DNA of 8,170 nt. Source: Helicobacter sp. (lineage in GTDB: Bacteria > Campylobacterota > Campylobacteria > Campylobacterales > Helicobacteraceae). Both the position numbers and the translations under genes were made by a program. Below the pieces are notes generated by a model. That model worked only from the letters and a program-made list of their open reading frames with translations. It had not been told where the DNA came from and searched no databases. Where the stretch lies: assembly GCA_029257755.1 (NCBI GenBank), contig JARIAP010000160.1:1-8170 (forward strand), in the 5' to 3' direction. Of the stretch, positions 6,471 through 8,170 are shown one piece after another. How positions within the stretch are numbered: the first letter of the stretch is position 1; the number at the start of each line of letters is the position of its first letter.

Positions 6471-7112
6471 ATGGAAAAAATCGCTAATTATGCGGTATAT
6501 TTTGATTATGGAATCTTTGGGTTTTTAGTATTTTTAAGCCTACTTGTAATTGCCATTGGTATAGAAAGACTTTGGTTTTATTCAATAATTAGGCTTGATG
6601 ATTATGAAGATAAAAGAGAACTTGAACTTGATTTGCATAAAAGATTAACACTTGTTGCTACCATAGGTTCTAACGCCCCTTATGTTGGGCTACTTGGCAC
6701 TGTTATTGGCATAATGCTAACTTTTACTAGCATTGGGGCAAATACAATGCTTGATACAAAAGGTATTATGGTAGGTCTTGCTATGGCACTTAGAGCTACG
6801 GCTTTAGGGCTTGTTGTGGCTATACCTAGCATTGTATTTTATAATCTTTTATTAAGAAAAACAGAAGTAATTCTAACAAATTGGGATATTTTCACAAATC
6901 CTACTACAAGGCTAAAAAATAACCCACGACTAGATCATAGAGATGATTTAACAATAAATCAAATCTCTCAAGATAAAAGACCAAAGCCATATTCTTACCA
7001 AACAGATGAAAGCCTACAACATAGAATCCACAAATCACCAAGAGTTAGAAACAATGATGATACTATTACCCACCCACAAAATATAGATACAAATGATAAA
7101 GGCTTACAATGA
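6471..7112 (+). CDS. exbB: ExbB/MotA-TolQ-type proton channel subunit with long C-terminal tail
   Basis: ExbB pentamers with ExbD form the inner-membrane motor that uses the proton gradient to drive TonB-dependent outer-membrane uptake (iron, nickel, haem). Three helices are visible: about 12-35, 65-88 and 98-128. The conserved TM2 motif APYVGLLGTVIGIMLTF (69-85) and TM3 block GLAMALRATALGLVVAIPSI (102-121) hold the family Gly/Thr/Ala residues lining the channel. The N-terminus is short, like the H. pylori ExbB that precedes ExbD, not like the long E. coli form. The core ends near residue 140 and is followed by about 70 very hydrophilic residues rich in Asp, Asn, Arg, Lys, His, Gln and Pro, probably disordered. 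The start has AGGAG upstream. The stop overlaps the exbD start in ATGA, so translation is likely coupled. Confidence 0.92.
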   Translation: MEKIANYAVYFDYGIFGFLVFLSLLVIAIGIERLWFYSIIRLDDYEDKRELELDLHKRLTLVATIGSNAPYVGLLGTVIGIMLTFTSIGANTMLDTKGIMVGLAMALRATALGLVVAIPSIVFYNLLLRKTEVILTNWDIFTNPTTRLKNNPRLDHRDDLTINQISQDKRPKPYSYQTDESLQHRIHKSPRVRNNDDTITHPQNIDTNDKGLQ

Positions 7113-7492
7113 AAAAAATAGATTCCCTTAACCTTGTCCCATTTATTGATATTATGCTTGTTTTATTAGTTATTGTGCTAGTATCAGCATCTTTTAGCGT
7201 ATCTTCTCAATTACCAATACAAATACCAAAAGTAGATGAAGGAGCACAAAATAGCGTAGATTCTAAAAGGTTACATATAGCATTAGATAAAGATGGGAAA
7301 ATATATGTAAATACACAAGCAGTTGATAAAGTAGAGCTTTATGGTTACTTGCGTAGTGTTGATACAGATACAAATATAGTTATAAAAGCGGATAAAGATG
7401 CAAATGTACAACAATTTGTAGATGTAATGGCAGCATTGCAATATTTTGGATTAACAAATGTATTTACAGAAGTAATACAAGAATATCCATAA
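7109..7492 (+). CDS. exbD: Biopolymer transport protein ExbD
   Basis: This 127-residue partner of ExbB has one membrane helix near the N-terminus (about 9-32). It contains LNLVPFIDIMLVLLVIVLVS (8-27) with the proton-carrying Asp14, equivalent to Asp25 of E. coli ExbD. The helix is followed by the periplasmic ExbD/TolR domain. That domain shows the typical strands around QLPIQIPKVDEG (34-45), the DKDGKIYVN turn (60-68), NIVIKADKDANVQQFVDVM (89-107) and the closing LTNVFTEV (115-122). The ATG overlaps the exbB stop by four bases. TolR has the same fold, but the exbB partner and absence of tolB/pal favour ExbD. No tonB gene is in the window; in H. pylori tonB lies with a second exbB-exbD set elsewhere. 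Confidence 0.93.
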   Translation: MKKIDSLNLVPFIDIMLVLLVIVLVSASFSVSSQLPIQIPKVDEGAQNSVDSKRLHIALDKDGKIYVNTQAVDKVELYGYLRSVDTDTNIVIKADKDANVQQFVDVMAALQYFGLTNVFTEVIQEYP

Positions 7493-7516
7493 TAAATAAT
7501 ACATACAGGAAATAAT

Positions 7517-8170
7517 ATGAAAGAAACAAATATTAACACAAATGAAGAATATATTAAAGCAATAGATACATTAAATGAATATGCTAAACATTATTATGAA
7601 TTAGATAATCCAATAGCAAGTGATGAAGAATATGACTCTTTATACAAAAAAATAGAATATTATGAAAAAAATAACCCAGATAAAATATTAGAAAATTCAC
7701 CTACAAGAAAAGTAGGTGGTAAAATTTTAAAAGATTTTAGCAAAAATGAACATATTGAAAGAATGTGGAGTTTAGAAGATGTCTTTAACCAAAATGATTT
7801 AAATGATTGGATAAACAAACTAGATAATTATATTTCAAGATTACAAAAAGACAATACTTTATTTAATATAAAAGATAATTTAGATTCTAAAAATAATATT
7901 TTAAATTTACAATTTTGTATATCGCCAAAATATGATGGTATGAGTTTGAATTTATTGTATAAAAATGGAGAACTAAAGAGTGCTACAACAAGGGGAGATG
8001 GTGAAATAGGAGAAGTAGTAACAACAAATGCCCTAACAATAAAAAATATCCCAAAAAATATACCATTTAAAAGTAGTATAGAAATACGCGGGGAAGTTGT
8101 ATTATCTAAAGAAAATTTTACTAAATTAAATAAAGAGAGAGAAGCAAATAATCAAACACTTTTTGCAAAT
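7517..8170 (+). CDS. ligA: NAD-dependent DNA ligase LigA (partial, N-terminal third)
   Basis: LigA seals nicks during replication and repair using NAD+. The window covers 218 residues of a family of about 650-700, open to the right edge. Domain Ia, specific to the NAD+ enzymes, shows HYYELDNPIASDEEYDSLY (25-43), which binds NMN. The nucleotidyltransferase domain begins with SPTRKVGG (61-68) and MWSLEDVF (83-90). It then carries the adenylation motif SPKYDGMSLNL with catalytic Lys138, TRGDGEIGE (158-166) and the motif-III-like IEIRGEVVLS (188-197). Between MWSLEDVF and the KxDG lysine there is a longer and more Asn/Asp/Lys-rich stretch (about 100-131) than in typical LigA. The start has AGGA (7507-7510) 6 nt upstream, 24 nt after exbD, so co-transcription is likely. 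The remaining OB, zinc, HhH and BRCT domains lie outside the window. Confidence 0.95.
   Translation, partial: MKETNINTNEEYIKAIDTLNEYAKHYYELDNPIASDEEYDSLYKKIEYYEKNNPDKILENSPTRKVGGKILKDFSKNEHIERMWSLEDVFNQNDLNDWINKLDNYISRLQKDNTLFNIKDNLDSKNNILNLQFCISPKYDGMSLNLLYKNGELKSATTRGDGEIGEVVTTNALTIKNIPKNIPFKSSIEIRGEVVLSKENFTKLNKEREANNQTLFAN

Noticed and set aside
7345..7539. Minus-strand open frame over the exbD end and ligA start
   Set aside because: It overlaps two clear genes and looks like an antisense shadow.
1..8170. tRNA, rRNA, tmRNA, CRISPR array or insertion sequence
   Set aside because: No G+C-richer structured segment, no regularly spaced direct repeats, and no transposase or integrase frame is visible on either strand.

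Overview
The window is very AT-rich (well under one third G+C by eye). Its genes use AAGG/AGGAG-type ribosome binding sites, TATAAT-like -10 boxes, and ATG or TTG starts. Together with the smpB-exbB-exbD gene order known from Helicobacter pylori and a Helicobacter-like LigA N-terminus, this points to a Campylobacterales bacterium, most likely a non-pylori Helicobacter. That assignment is inference; no rRNA or other taxonomic marker is present.

Left part (1-2240), minus strand. A CNNM/CorC-HlyC (DUF21 + CBS) membrane protein at 928-2229 is followed downstream by an unrecognised polytopic membrane protein (1-832) that runs off the left edge. Both start with TTG behind a strong Shine-Dalgarno. 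A divergent intergenic region (2241-2575) holds a likely extended -10 promoter for the CNNM gene with a perfect 22-bp palindrome directly downstream of it, plus the leader of the plus-strand metNI genes.

Centre (2576-5306). metN and metI encode the ATPase and permease of a methionine ABC importer. No metQ binding protein follows: metI converges, after 22 bp, on an unrecognised minus-strand gene for a soluble 209-residue protein. The divergent region beyond it (5108-5306) contains an almost perfect 41-bp inverted repeat (19-bp arms, 3-nt loop).

Right part (5307-8170), plus strand. A diverged DedA/VTT-family membrane protein is followed by a Rho-independent terminator. A tight gene cluster then begins: smpB (trans-translation), exbB and exbD (proton-motive-force transducers that energise TonB-type outer-membrane transport), and ligA (NAD-dependent DNA ligase, cut by the right edge). 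Short gaps and an ATGA overlap suggest one transcript from a promoter just before smpB. ExbB carries a long hydrophilic C-terminal tail.

Most of the window is ordinary chromosomal content. I see no convincing new multi-gene system, no mobile element, no CRISPR array and no RNA gene. The best leads are the two strong inverted repeats, the orphan 209-residue protein, the extended MetI, the ExbB tail and the atypical DedA protein.
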